Below are positions 1-11,200 of a DNA stretch of 51,792 bases, in pieces. The notes beneath the pieces were generated by a model. The model had not been told where the DNA came from. It did not search any database and worked only from the letters and a program-made list of their open reading frames with translations. Location: positions 1-51,792 of the forward strand of contig JAJJLU010003564.1 in assembly GCA_023807065.1 (NCBI GenBank). The letters run 5' to 3'. Position numbers and translations under genes: made by a program. Source of the DNA: Isotricha intestinalis (taxonomy: Eukaryota; Ciliophora; Litostomatea; Vestibuliferida; Isotrichidae). The number at the start of each line of letters is the position of its first letter. Position 1 is the first letter of the stretch.

Positions 1-3000
1 TTCTTTTGTTATTTGTCCTTTTTGTTTTATATCAAATTCACTAAATAATGCTTTTAAATCATCTTCTTCTTTCTTTAAATTAAATTGTGTTGATATAAAT
101 TGAAGAACTGCTTGTTTTAATCTATTTTCTTTTACAAAATCTGCCATTTTATTTATTACTTTTAATTGAAGTTTTTTACCTAATTTTTCAACACTTTTTT
201 CATCATTTTTATCTTTCGAATTTAATAATTTAAACCATTTATGATTTAAACATTGTTCAGCTGAAAATCTTTTATTTGGAATTTTATTTAACATACATTT
301 AATTAAATCTATTGCTTCTCTTGTTATATCTTTCCATTCTTCTCCATTAAAATAAGGAGGATTATTTTGAATATTATGATAAATATCTACATTAGAATTA
401 CCATTAAAAGGAGGATAACCACATAATAATATATATAATATTACTCCACATGACCAAATATCACATTTTTCATTATAATTTTCTTTTAAAACTTCAGGAG
501 CTATATAATAGGATGTTCCAACAAATTTATTTAATTTTTGATGAGGTTCAAATTGTTTTGCGGTACCAAAATCTATTAATTTAATTTCATATTTTTTATT
601 TTTCATTTTTTGTAAATTTTTAGTTAACATTATATTTTCTGGTTTTAAATCTCTATGAACAATATTTTTCCCATGTAAATAATTAACAGCAGATAAAAGA
701 GATTTCATAATATTAGCACAATCACCTTCAGAAAAAGAACCTTGTTGACTAATAGCTTCAAATAATTCTCCACCTTCACAAATTTCCATCATAATATAAT
801 ATTTTTTAGAATCTTCATAAATTTCAAAAATATTAACAATATTAGGATGAGATATTTTCCTTAAAATATCAACTTCATTTTGTGAAGATTCACTTTTTTT
901 ACTTATAATTTTCATAGCTCTATATTCACCTAATTTTTTATGTTTTACTTTCTTTACTGTACCATAAGATCCACTTCCTAATTCACCTACTATAATATAA
1001 TTATTATTAAGTGAATCTGTTGATATTTTTATTAAAGTTTCTTTTCCTACTTTCATTTGTAATTCTTCTGAAGATGAAACTTCTAATATTTTGCTTTTTT
1101 TATTTTGAGATAATTCTATATTATTCATTTTTGGAATTATTTCTGATTCAAATGAATGTTTATTTTCACTTTTTATTTCATTGTTTCCTTTCGTTGAAGA
1201 AGTTTTATTTAATAATTTATTTAATACACTACGTTCTACACTTGATGTTTTAAATATTGAAAATTTTGATCTTTGAGGTATTATTAAATTATTTATTGAT
1301 CTTTGAGTTTTATTATCCTTATTTATCATATTTTTATTTAAAATATCATTTAATTTCACACTGTTATTTATTTTTATTATATTATTATTTTTATTTTTTT
1401 TTTCTAAATCATTTTCATTTTCTTTTTTATTCTCTGTTGAATTAATATCATCTGATTTTTGAAATCCATTTATTCCATCTAATTTCATTAAATCTTGTTC
1501 ATTCATTTTCTCTAATTTCTTCTTTGATTTTTCAAATGCTTTTTCCATATCTTTTTCATCTAAATATTTACTATTTCTAACAGTGTTTTTTATTGCTTCT
1601 GATTTATTTTTTTTCAAAATTTCTTCATCATCATCTTTTATTTCATCCTCAAATGTTTTTTCTCCAATAATTATTTTTAAAACATTATCAATTTCTTCTT
1701 CTTTTTTAAATCCTTCAATATAATCTTTAAATTTCTTTTCTTCACTACTTTCTAAACCGTTAAAATCATATTTTAAAGTATTATCACTATCATTATCTTC
1801 ATTATTATTGTTGTTGATTTTTTCGCTAGCTAAAGAAGAAGAATCACATGAAATGTCTTTTTCTTCATTATTATTTTTTTTTCCTAAATTAACATTATAA
1901 TAAGATAAATTTTCATCAGAATGACTTTTAGAACTTTCTAATAAAGAATCAATAATTCCTCCTTTATCTTTATCATTATTTTTCCTATCATCATAATTAA
2001 TGTTTTTTTCTTCTCCAGGAGTAATATTACCATTATTGTTTTCATAAATAATACTTCCTTTATTTTTTTTTCTTTCATATTTTTGCCAAATAGTATTTAA
2101 AGGAGCATCAAAACACCAATCAAACTTTAAAAAATCTCTAGTTAAATTATATAAATTAATACAAGTACCTAATAATTTAACAAATAAATTTCTTAAATAA
2201 TCATAATCAGGTCTTTCTTCGAATTTTAAATTTTTAGTATAATTTAAATAATGAACAAATTCATCGGGTAAACCATAACATAAAACTTCAGTAGGAATTT
2301 GTAATTTTTTTTCCATTATTCTAATATATTTTTGGTCTCCATCTTTTAAACCTTGCCAAGGTAAATTTCCTTTTAAAAAATAAATTAAAACATAACCAAT
2401 ACTTTCAATATCGTCTCTTCTACTTGGTTCAATACCTAAATGAGTATTAATAGAAACATATCTTGCAGTTCCAATTAATGCTCTTCCTTCTCTATATGGT
2501 ATATGTTGAAAATTTTTACTATTTTTATATCTTTTTGATAAACCAAAATCCATCAAATAAATTACATTTGTTTTCTCTTCTGTTCCTATACAAAAATTTT
2601 CTGGTTTTATATCTCTATGTAAATAATGATGTTTATGTATATATTCTATTCTATTTAACATTTGAAGTCCTATTAAACATACTGTTGATATTGTAAATTT
2701 TCTTACTCCACAATAATTTAATAAATTATTTAAATTTGGTCCTAAAAATTCCATTATTAAATAATAAAAATCTGGTGATTCTCCCACTCCATAAAATTTA
2801 GGAACTCCTAAAATTGTTTCTTGACTTATTTTTTTCGATCCTGATATATCTTGTCCTAATTGAATATTTAATAATTTTTGATATACTTTTGATTCTGTTT
2901 TTATTTGAGGAATTTTATTCGTTTTTTTCTCTCTCTTTATTGCAACTTCTATATTTTCTCTTAAATCATATGACAATGATATTTCACCAAATGCCCCTTT

Positions 3001-3198
3001 TCCTATTGTTGTTAATATTACAAAATTTTCTGCTATTAAATCTTTCATCATTGGCTCTTTCTTTTTATTTTCTTCTTTTTCATTCATTTCATTTATGAAA
3101 AAATTTTTATTTTGATTTAAAATATTTTCTGTCCCTTCTTCTATTATTGGTTGTAAAGGCATTAAATTTAAATTTGATGGTGTTATTGAGTTTTTCAT
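1..3198 (-). CDS. Casein kinase 1 - CDPK double protein kinase (partial, 3' end beyond left edge)
   Basis: One frame of 1066 codons runs from the ATG at 3198 to base 1; I checked every codon and found no stop. Residues about 60-361 are a CK1-family kinase: loop GKGAFGE (66-72), catalytic Lys88 in VAIK, HRDIKPEN with Asp196, DFG at 217-219, and the CK1-specific run SRRDDIESIGYVLIYF followed by LPWQGLK. Residues about 362-735 are a charged N/K/E-rich linker. Residues about 737-1000 are a second kinase of CDPK/CAMK type: GSGSYG (741-746), Lys763, HRDLKPEN with Asp850, DFG at 876-878, and GTSYYIAPEVL. An EF-hand-like loop starts at Asp1056 just before the window ends, so more EF-hands probably lie outside. 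A stop lies in frame at 3250-3252, so the start at 3198 is the natural choice. Domain identities are clear. Calcium control is inferred. The pairing of the two kinases is unusual. Confidence 0.88.
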   Translation of the reverse strand, partial: MKNSITPSNLNLMPLQPIIEEGTENILNQNKNFFINEMNEKEENKKKEPMMKDLIAENFVILTTIGKGAFGEISLSYDLRENIEVAIKREKKTNKIPQIKTESKVYQKLLNIQLGQDISGSKKISQETILGVPKFYGVGESPDFYYLIMEFLGPNLNNLLNYCGVRKFTISTVCLIGLQMLNRIEYIHKHHYLHRDIKPENFCIGTEEKTNVIYLMDFGLSKRYKNSKNFQHIPYREGRALIGTARYVSINTHLGIEPSRRDDIESIGYVLIYFLKGNLPWQGLKDGDQKYIRIMEKKLQIPTEVLCYGLPDEFVHYLNYTKNLKFEERPDYDYLRNLFVKLLGTCINLYNLTRDFLKFDWCFDAPLNTIWQKYERKKNKGSIIYENNNGNITPGEEKNINYDDRKNNDKDKGGIIDSLLESSKSHSDENLSYYNVNLGKKNNNEEKDISCDSSSLASEKINNNNNEDNDSDNTLKYDFNGLESSEEKKFKDYIEGFKKEEEIDNVLKIIIGEKTFEDEIKDDDEEILKKNKSEAIKNTVRNSKYLDEKDMEKAFEKSKKKLEKMNEQDLMKLDGINGFQKSDDINSTENKKENENDLEKKNKNNNIIKINNSVKLNDILNKNMINKDNKTQRSINNLIIPQRSKFSIFKTSSVERSVLNKLLNKTSSTKGNNEIKSENKHSFESEIIPKMNNIELSQNKKSKILEVSSSEELQMKVGKETLIKISTDSLNNNYIIVGELGSGSYGTVKKVKHKKLGEYRAMKIISKKSESSQNEVDILRKISHPNIVNIFEIYEDSKKYYIMMEICEGGELFEAISQQGSFSEGDCANIMKSLLSAVNYLHGKNIVHRDLKPENIMLTKNLQKMKNKKYEIKLIDFGTAKQFEPHQKLNKFVGTSYYIAPEVLKENYNEKCDIWSCGVILYILLCGYPPFNGNSNVDIYHNIQNNPPYFNGEEWKDITREAIDLIKCMLNKIPNKRFSAEQCLNHKWFKLLNSKDKNDEKSVEKLGKKLQLKVINKMADFVKENRLKQAVLQFISTQFNLKKEEDDLKALFSEFDIKQKGQITKE

Positions 3199-3875
3199 TT
3201 TCAATAAATTCAAATTATAAAAAAAGTTTTTTTTATTATTTTTTCTTTCTTAATTATATTTATTATACATTTTTAAATTTTATATAATTTTGATTAATGT
3301 TTTTTTGATTATTAATTTATTAATTTATTGCCTTTTTTATTTCAATATTATTCAAATATTATTAACAAAAAGCAAAAATTAATATATATATATATAAATA
3401 TATAAAAAACGAAAAAATTACTCTAATAATATTCCAATTTGATTTATTGATGATTATTTATAGAGATAATATATCATTTAGAATCTTTTCATTACTTCTT
3501 CTTAATATTTCTTTATTATTAATCATCTGAAATGAGAATTACATTTATTTATTATATGATTTATGTCATGTAATTAAAAGGAAATATAATTTTATTAATT
3601 CTTCATCTTATTTCTTCTTTTGATTATTCTATTTATTATTTTCATCTCTTAAATAATACTCTTTTTTTGTTGTTCTATGGAAGTAATTGTAACTTTTTAC
3701 TTTTTGATATCAGATATAGTCTTTAAAATCAATTAATGAAAAATATTCTATAATTAAGAGTTTTTAAAATTGAATTATAGAATTATTTAATTTTTTCATT
3801 TAATAACAATTAATAAATTCAAAATAAAAATAAAAATAAAAAACCAATCATAAAAATATATAAATATTTTTCTTC
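3199..3875. other. Intergenic region between divergent genes
   Basis: This spacer lies between the minus-strand double kinase and the plus-strand gene at 3876, so it should hold both promoters. No recognisable motif is seen. The middle (about 3420-3790) is a little less AT-rich than typical spacers here and gives protein-like stretches interrupted by stops on the minus strand (see findings). It may be a relic or chance. Confidence 0.4.
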
Positions 3876-5093
3876 ATGAAAAAGATTTCTGATTATAAAT
3901 TAAATTTCCAACTATTTACTTTTTTCATTAACGACATTTCTAATTATTTTGAAAAAAGATTAGTATTAAAAAAAATTCCTCAATCAATTAAAATTTTAGA
4001 TGATATAAAAAAAGATTCAGATTTATATAATCTTATAAAAAAAAATAACGAAAAAGAATTTGATAATAAAGTATTAAAAAAAAGAAAAAATAATTCATAT
4101 AAAAATTTAACTTATGAAGAAATAGAAGAAGAATTTTTAAATGAAAATAAAAAAATAATTGAATATAAAAGAAATATTAACTCAAGTTCTTTTGGTCAAA
4201 GAACTTTAAATATAATAAAATATTTTTATAAGAATAAAAATGAAATAATTGAATTAAGAAATATACTTCAAAAAAAAATAAAAGATATTATTTTAGAATG
4301 TTATAGAAATAATTTTTATACTCCAAATATTAAAATTTCAAATAAAAATAATAATACAATAAATAAAATTATATCTAATTCAGAAGAAAATAAAAAAAGA
4401 AAATTAAAAACTCAAATTTTTCAAAATTTAAAAATTAAAAAATATGAAATTAATATTTTCCCTTTTCAATTAAACAATAAAACTATAAAAAAAAATTATA
4501 GATATCATAGTCAAAATTCTATTAATTTAAATGAAGAAAATGAAAAAATAGTAAAAAATAAAATTAAAAATATTTTTAAAAAAACAAGAAATATAAAATT
4601 AATAAATAATAATATTAATGATTATTCACCAAATAAAAATTTTATTGATTCATTAAAAGGAAAAAAAATAATTTTCAATTCAAATTCATCTTTGAAAAGC
4701 GAATCAAAAACTTCAATTAATCTTTCTTTTAAAAAAATGAAAAATGTTTATTCAGATAGTATTTTAAATTTAAACAATATAAATTTAAGTGAAAGAAAAG
4801 AAAATAATAACAAAAAATATATTAGTAATATTTTTAATAAAAATATATATTATGATTATTCAAATTTAATTTCATTAAGAAAATATAAATTAAAATCTGA
4901 TGAGATAAAATATCCTGTTTTTAGTTTATCAAAAAATATTGAAGTTACTAATAAAGATTCTACTTTTCCTTCTGTTGTTTTTTCTTTTGAAAATGACAAT
5001 AAAAAAAAAAAATTTTATTCTCTTTTTACTTTAAGAAATAATATTGAATTAAAAAAGAAGTTAAAAATGAAATTTAAGAAAAATCAAGTTTAA
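3876..5093 (+). CDS. Hypothetical basic Asn/Lys-rich protein, 405 aa
   Basis: An intact frame of 405 codons from ATG to TAA. I recognise no domain. The first ~130 residues look the most ordered, with alternating hydrophobic and charged residues suggesting helices (around FGQRTLNIIKYFYKNKNE). The rest is rich in Asn, Lys, Ile and Ser and probably disordered. There is no signal peptide or membrane segment. It is divergent from the double kinase on its left and in the same direction as the gene at 5739. Length and codon use match neighbouring genes, so it is likely real; its function is unknown. Confidence 0.7.
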   Translation: MKKISDYKLNFQLFTFFINDISNYFEKRLVLKKIPQSIKILDDIKKDSDLYNLIKKNNEKEFDNKVLKKRKNNSYKNLTYEEIEEEFLNENKKIIEYKRNINSSSFGQRTLNIIKYFYKNKNEIIELRNILQKKIKDIILECYRNNFYTPNIKISNKNNNTINKIISNSEENKKRKLKTQIFQNLKIKKYEINIFPFQLNNKTIKKNYRYHSQNSINLNEENEKIVKNKIKNIFKKTRNIKLINNNINDYSPNKNFIDSLKGKKIIFNSNSSLKSESKTSINLSFKKMKNVYSDSILNLNNINLSERKENNNKKYISNIFNKNIYYDYSNLISLRKYKLKSDEIKYPVFSLSKNIEVTNKDSTFPSVVFSFENDNKKKKFYSLFTLRNNIELKKKLKMKFKKNQV

Positions 5094-5738
5094 TTATTTA
5101 AAAGAAATAATGAATAATAAAGTTGAAAATGGATTAATTTGAATATATGTAATTTATATAAGATAAATAAATAAGTGAATCAAAATAGATTAATTTTAAT
5201 TATGGAAAATCAATTATTTATCCATTAAAAATTATCTTAATATTATTAATAATAAGAATAAAATAATTAAAAATATAATTAATAAAAGAAAGAAAATAAT
5301 AATATTTCTTTATATATCAATATATCAAAAAAATAATAAAATAATTAATTTTTATAACATCAATTTTTAAAAGTCATAATTCTAAAATCAAAAAGAACTA
5401 ACAGTTTTTACTTTTTTTATAAAATCATTAAAATTAATTAAGATATATTATTCATTCTTAAATCTAAAATTAAATTTAAATGAAAAGTAAAATTAAAAAT
5501 ATTTGAATTAAAAATTAGCAAGAACAATCATATAAACATTTATTTTTTCAAAAAAGATTTTTTTGAAAGAAACAGAAAAAAAACAAGAAAAATAAAAAAG
5601 AAAAAGAAAAAGAAATAATCTTTTAAATAACTTATAAAAATCAAAGAAAAAAACACTTTAAAAAAAAATAAAAAAAAAGAACATATATAAAATGATATAA
5701 AAACAGATATCTAAAAAAAAATTAATAATAGAGGAAAA
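5094..5738. other. Intergenic spacer, nothing recognised
   Basis: About 645 bases of very AT-rich sequence between two genes on the same strand. It contains poly-A-rich purine runs near 5560-5720, just upstream of the next start, as seen before several genes here. No open frame, RNA gene or repeat was found. Confidence 0.5.
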
Positions 5739-7217
5739 ATGGATTTTCAATTTATAACTTCTCAAAATATTTCTCAAAATATTTTCAGTTATAATCAAAA
5801 TATGTTTCCTCCTAAATTTTCAAAAAGAGAAACAAACGATGATAAAGAAACAAATTTTTCAAATTTCATAAATGAATCAAATTGGAATTTACAAATAAAA
5901 AGCAATGATATAAATAAAAAAGAAGATATAATAATTGATGGAAAATTAAATAAAAAAGATTTTCCTAATGAAAATTATTTAAATATTATTTTTCCAAATA
6001 TTGAAAATTCTTTACCAATAAATATAAAAGAAAATCAAATTTTAACTTTTAATTCTTCTGAAAAAAAAATTTTCTTAAAATTTAATTTCCCTATTTATTT
6101 AAAAAATGGATTTAATTTAAGAAATGTAAACAAAGATTTAATTAATCAAATGTTTGATATTAAATTAACAGGAAATATCAATCAAAAAAATATTTTTTCA
6201 GAACCAGTAAATTTTAAAGTTAAAGGATTTGAAATATTAAAAGCAATAATAAAAACATTAAATAATAGAGAAACAATACCAAATACAAATGATAAATATA
6301 TTAAAATTAGATGTTCAGTTTTTAATGATATTCAAATGACATTTTTAATTGAATTTCAAATCTCTTTTGAAAATTTAAAAACAATTTATACTTTCCCAAT
6401 CAAAAAAATAAATTCAATAAATAAATATGGAATTAAAATTAGTAAAATAATTTTAATTTATTGTCTATCATATAAATCATTATATAATAAAAGGAATATC
6501 CTAATTAATAATTATTGTAATAACATATTTTATCAGGATAATTTAAAGTATAATGTATTATTAAGAAATGATGAAAATAAGCAAAACATTTATAATTTGA
6601 ATTCTTTTATAAATACAACAACTCCAATTATATATGAAAATGATGATTTTAATGTTATAAATATATTTAATTTATTTATTAAATATTCTTTATTTGGAAT
6701 TGATTGTTTTTTTAAAGATGAATATTATAATAATGAAATAATTAAATATTTTCCTTTTTTATCTTCAATATTTATTGAAAATGAAAAATTTAATGTTAGT
6801 CATTCTATGAGTACAAATTCTACTACTAATTCTTTTAATGATAATTATAATGAAAAAAAAACTCAAAATTTATTTTTCTTTAAAGAAAACAATACTAATA
6901 TATTTGAAATTCCTTCTTATTATCAACAATTACAATCTTTTTTAGAAAATAATATTGAAATCAATGATATAACTTTAAATGAAGTAACTGATAATAGTTA
7001 TTTTTCATTAATTTGGATTCCTTACTATTATAAATATAATAATAATTTATTTTGTAAAAAAATTCCTATTTATCAAGTTAAATATAAATTTAAATTTCAG
7101 AGTCAATGTTCTTTCAATGTAAATTATATTCCAATTATTAAAATTAATGAAATTAATATTAAAGGTAACATTGAGTATACAATATTTGATGATAATAAAT
7201 GTGAATTGTTCAATTAA
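5739..7217 (+). CDS. Hypothetical protein, 492 aa
   Basis: An intact 492-codon frame ending in TAA, with an ATG after an A-rich leader. I recognise no family. Residues 1-100 are polar and probably disordered. Residues about 100-240 look like a folded beta-rich region with alternating hydrophobics (for example VNFKVKGFEILKAIIKTL). A tail rich in Tyr, Phe and Asn contains an FPFLSSIFIEN block and a final beta-like segment with two Cys. No clear transmembrane helix or signal peptide is seen. It is tandem with the K+ channel gene to the right. It is probably expressed, but no role can be given. Confidence 0.7.
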   Translation: MDFQFITSQNISQNIFSYNQNMFPPKFSKRETNDDKETNFSNFINESNWNLQIKSNDINKKEDIIIDGKLNKKDFPNENYLNIIFPNIENSLPINIKENQILTFNSSEKKIFLKFNFPIYLKNGFNLRNVNKDLINQMFDIKLTGNINQKNIFSEPVNFKVKGFEILKAIIKTLNNRETIPNTNDKYIKIRCSVFNDIQMTFLIEFQISFENLKTIYTFPIKKINSINKYGIKISKIILIYCLSYKSLYNKRNILINNYCNNIFYQDNLKYNVLLRNDENKQNIYNLNSFINTTTPIIYENDDFNVINIFNLFIKYSLFGIDCFFKDEYYNNEIIKYFPFLSSIFIENEKFNVSHSMSTNSTTNSFNDNYNEKKTQNLFFFKENNTNIFEIPSYYQQLQSFLENNIEINDITLNEVTDNSYFSLIWIPYYYKYNNNLFCKKIPIYQVKYKFKFQSQCSFNVNYIPIIKINEINIKGNIEYTIFDDNKCELFN

Positions 7218-8230
7218 AAATTTTGACTTTTATTATTTTAACAAATAAAAATGTATATTTCATTTAAATTCAATGTAAAAATCAATAAGTATAAATATTT
7301 TCCATGAGTTAAATCAGAAAATAAAGTTATTTATATTTGCCATATTACTATTAATTTTTTCTGATTAGTTTTTATATTTTTAGGTAAAGTATTTTAGTTT
7401 TGTTTAGAATCCATTTTTAGAGTAGGTATTTTTTTCAAGTAAAAATATAAATGAAGTATTAATTATATAAAGATTATTAAATCAGAACATATATAAGACT
7501 TATATAAACTTTAAATTTGAGATTAGACTTTTTAAAATACAAATTGAAATTAATTTTATATTATTTATATATATTAGTTATAAAGTTATTGGCTATTCCA
7601 AACATATAAAACTAAAATTAAAAATATTAAACGACTATTAATTTATTTAAATATTTTTTCACAAATATCATATATTTTTTTTATTCATAATATATAATTA
7701 AGAATATTATATTTATTAATTTACATTTAAATGATTTTAAATTTTTATTTATTTAATAAAAAAAATATAATAATATTTATATTAGAAGAATAATATGTAA
7801 TTTTGCTACTATTTAAGAATTAAATATTGTTTCAAAAAAAAAGAAATAAATATATATTTTAAGTACAACAATAAAAATCAATTCCAAAACTCAGAAGATA
7901 ATAATAAAAATTATAAAATACATTAATTTGTATAAAAAATTATTTGTAAAATAATAATAATAATAAAGTTGAAATTATAATATAAATATTTTCATAATTT
8001 TGAAAAAAGAAATTGACCCACAAAATAAACTATAAAAATAATCTTTAAAAATTATATTTATTTTAATTGATTCAATTATAATTGAAGTCAACAAAAAATA
8101 TATTATTAAAAAATGACATTTTATTTATTGACTCATATCGGTTAATAATCGATTTTCTTAAAGAAGAAATAAAAAAACTTAAAAAAATTAAATAAAAAAA
8201 ATTAATTTCCTAAATATTTTCAATTAAAAA
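7218..8230. other. Long AT-rich intergenic spacer
   Basis: About 1 kb before the K+ channel gene. It carries short AT microsatellite-like runs (around 7955-7975 an AAT run) and no open frame of note. A small imperfect palindrome around ATCGGTTAATAATCGAT (about 8137-8153) is the only symmetrical element seen. No RNA gene was recognised. Confidence 0.4.
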
Positions 8231-11200
8231 ATGAGAAAAACAAATTCATATTATAAAGAAGATGAAGTATTTGATTTAATTCAAAAAACAAAAAGAAATA
8301 GTGAATTTTCAATGAAAATGAGTTATACAGGAGAATATAATTCAATGAGTAATTTAAAAAGTTCAAATATTTCTCAAGCAAGTATGTATTTATCAGGATT
8401 AGTAAATGAAATAAAAGAATCAATTATTAATATTGATGATGATATTTTTTCTGACTTTAAAAGTCAAAATAATAAAAATTCAAACACTCCAAAATATCAA
8501 TTTAATAATTTTAATATTGAAACTAATAGAAGTCAAAAAAAATATAAAGAAGATATTACAAATAGAAGTTTTTCCTCAATTTATTCTCCAGTGAGTAATT
8601 TAAATAATAATAATAATATTAATCATAATTTTAATCTAGATAATAAATTTAAAATAAGAAAATTTGTGAGTTATAAAAAAGAATTTTTAAGAAAAAAAAA
8701 AAGAGAATCCCATGATTCAAATTTATCTCAAAGAATAAATACAATATCAAAAAAAAGTTCTTTAAAATTAAGAGACATTAAAAGATATAGTTATTATTTT
8801 AAACCAACACAAAAATTTTTAAAACCATTTCGAACTTCAACATTAAATACAAAAAATATAAAAAGTGTAAAATTTGATATTCCAAAGAAAACAAATACAT
8901 ATATAATAAAAAAGAAAAAAACAAATTATTCAAATAATAATACTTTAAATATTTATTTAAGAAAATTAAGTGAAAAAAAAGATATAAGAAATATTAGAGA
9001 AAATACTTTATTTTCTTTTTTTCAAAGACCACAATTATTTGAAGAGCAACCTAGAAAAACTCAAAGTATTGAATTTAGAAAATTGTCTTTCATAAAAAAT
9101 GAAGAATTTGATAATGAAAATTTTTTTAATAATCAATTATCAAGTAAAAATATTATTCAATTAAATGAAATAACACAAGATTTAAAAAAAAGTATAATTG
9201 TCACAAAAAAACCTTCAAATTTTAAATTAAGTCAATTAAATAAAAAAGATTATTTATTTGATCATCAAGATTCTTTTGATGAAAATAATGAAATGGAAAT
9301 TAAATTAGATTTAAAAAGTAAATTTGATAAAGAAAGTAAATATAGAGAATTACAAAGAAAAAGTTGTGTTTATGATTCTTTAGATGAATATAATGATGAA
9401 GATATTTCTACTTTTTTTATTCATCCTGAATCAAAGTATTTAAAATATTTAGATGGTGTAATAACAATTTGTGTTATTTATAATTTATTTTATATTCCTC
9501 TATTTTTAGGATATAAAAATCATTATTGTAAAATTGATAATTATTTCTCTTTTTCAACTTTTATTGATTTATTAATTGATTTTTGCTATCTAATTGATTT
9601 AATTATTCATTTTTTTATTGGATATTTTAATAAAGATGATATTTTAAGAACTGAAAATTATTTAATTATTATAAATAATTTAAAAGGTTGGTTTATTATA
9701 GATTTAATCAGTTTAATTCCTTTTAAAACTCTTTTTAATTTTTTAGATACTAAATGTAAAGATATAAATTTTTTAAGTTCTAATTTATATCAAAATCACT
9801 TTTATTATTTATTAATTTACTTAAGATTAATTAAAACTTTTAGACTTCATCATAATTTATTTTTACAATATTTAGATGAAAAATTAGATAAATATGAGCA
9901 TTATAATAATTATTTCTCTTTTTATTTATTAGCATTTATATTTTTTATTACATTACATATAGTAACATGTATCTTAATATTTATAGGAAAAAATGATTAT
10001 CCAAATTGGATAATTTACTTTGAATTTGGAGAATATACTTTTTATAAATTATATTTTTTAGGAATATATTATATAATTACAACTGTAACAACAGTTGGTT
10101 ATGGAGATTTATATTGTTATACACCAAAAGAAAAAATTTTTGCTATATTAATTGAAATCGTCGGTATTGTTGCTTATTCTTATATTTTAACTTCTATTAG
10201 TAATTATGTTAAAAGTAAAAGTGATGTTGAAGAAGAATATTTTAAAAAATATCAAATTTTAGAAGATATTAAAATGAATTATAATGGATTATCTGATGAT
10301 TTATTTGAAAGAATTGACAGATATTTAAAACATAAACAAAATAATGAAGATCAAGAAAAAAATTTAATTGATGAATTACCTATTACTCTTAAAAATAATC
10401 TTGTTTATAGTATGTATGAACCTATTATTGAAAATTTCATTTTTTTTAAAAATTTCGATAATAAAGATTTCATTGTTAAAGTTATTTTTTCTTTTAAACC
10501 AATATTAGCAATTAAAAATGATATTTTAATAAAAGATGGTGATTTTATTGAAGATATAATATTTGTAAAAAAAGGGAAATTAACATTAGAACTTCCAATA
10601 AAAATAAAAGAAGAAGAAGAAAATATAAACTCAAATAAATCAAATAGTAATAAAAATCAATTAAATTCTGACATAAATAATTTTACTCAAGCATCAATGA
10701 CAATCTATAATAATCATTTGAAAAATCAGAGTGCAAAATGTATTAATAATAGTTGTGAAGAAGGAACATTTCAAGAAGAAGAGCAAATAAAATATCAAAA
10801 TTACAAAATATTAGATATAAGGAAAAATGAACATTTTGGAGAAGTATTAATGTTATCAAATGAAAGAAGTCCATTAATTGCAATAGTAAAATCAAGAAAA
10901 GCAGAATTATTTTATTTAAATAAAAAAGATGCAATAGATATTTCAAATGATTATCCTCAAATATGGTCAAGAATAGAACAAAAATCAATTTTTAATATGA
11001 AACAAATAAAGAAATTAATGACAAAAATATTGAAAATTTTTTATAACTCAAATGGAATTAAAGGAGAATTATCAAATTTTAAAACAACAAAAACAAATGA
11101 AAGTGATTTACAATCAATACCATCAATATCAGATTATAATAGAAATAATACTTCAGGATTGAAATATAAAGAAATAAATAATTTAAAAACAATAAAAGAA

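Noticed and set aside
1011..3098. Short plus-strand frames rich in Leu/Phe/Tyr opposite the double kinase
   Set aside because: They are antisense shadows of the 1066-codon minus-strand frame, with no motif and biased residues expected from reading AAA/GAA/AAT codons backwards.
3420..3790. Reading TAA/TAG as Gln to make a longer protein here
   Set aside because: All recognisable genes end at TAA or TGA and use CAA for Gln, and TGA also interrupts this stretch.
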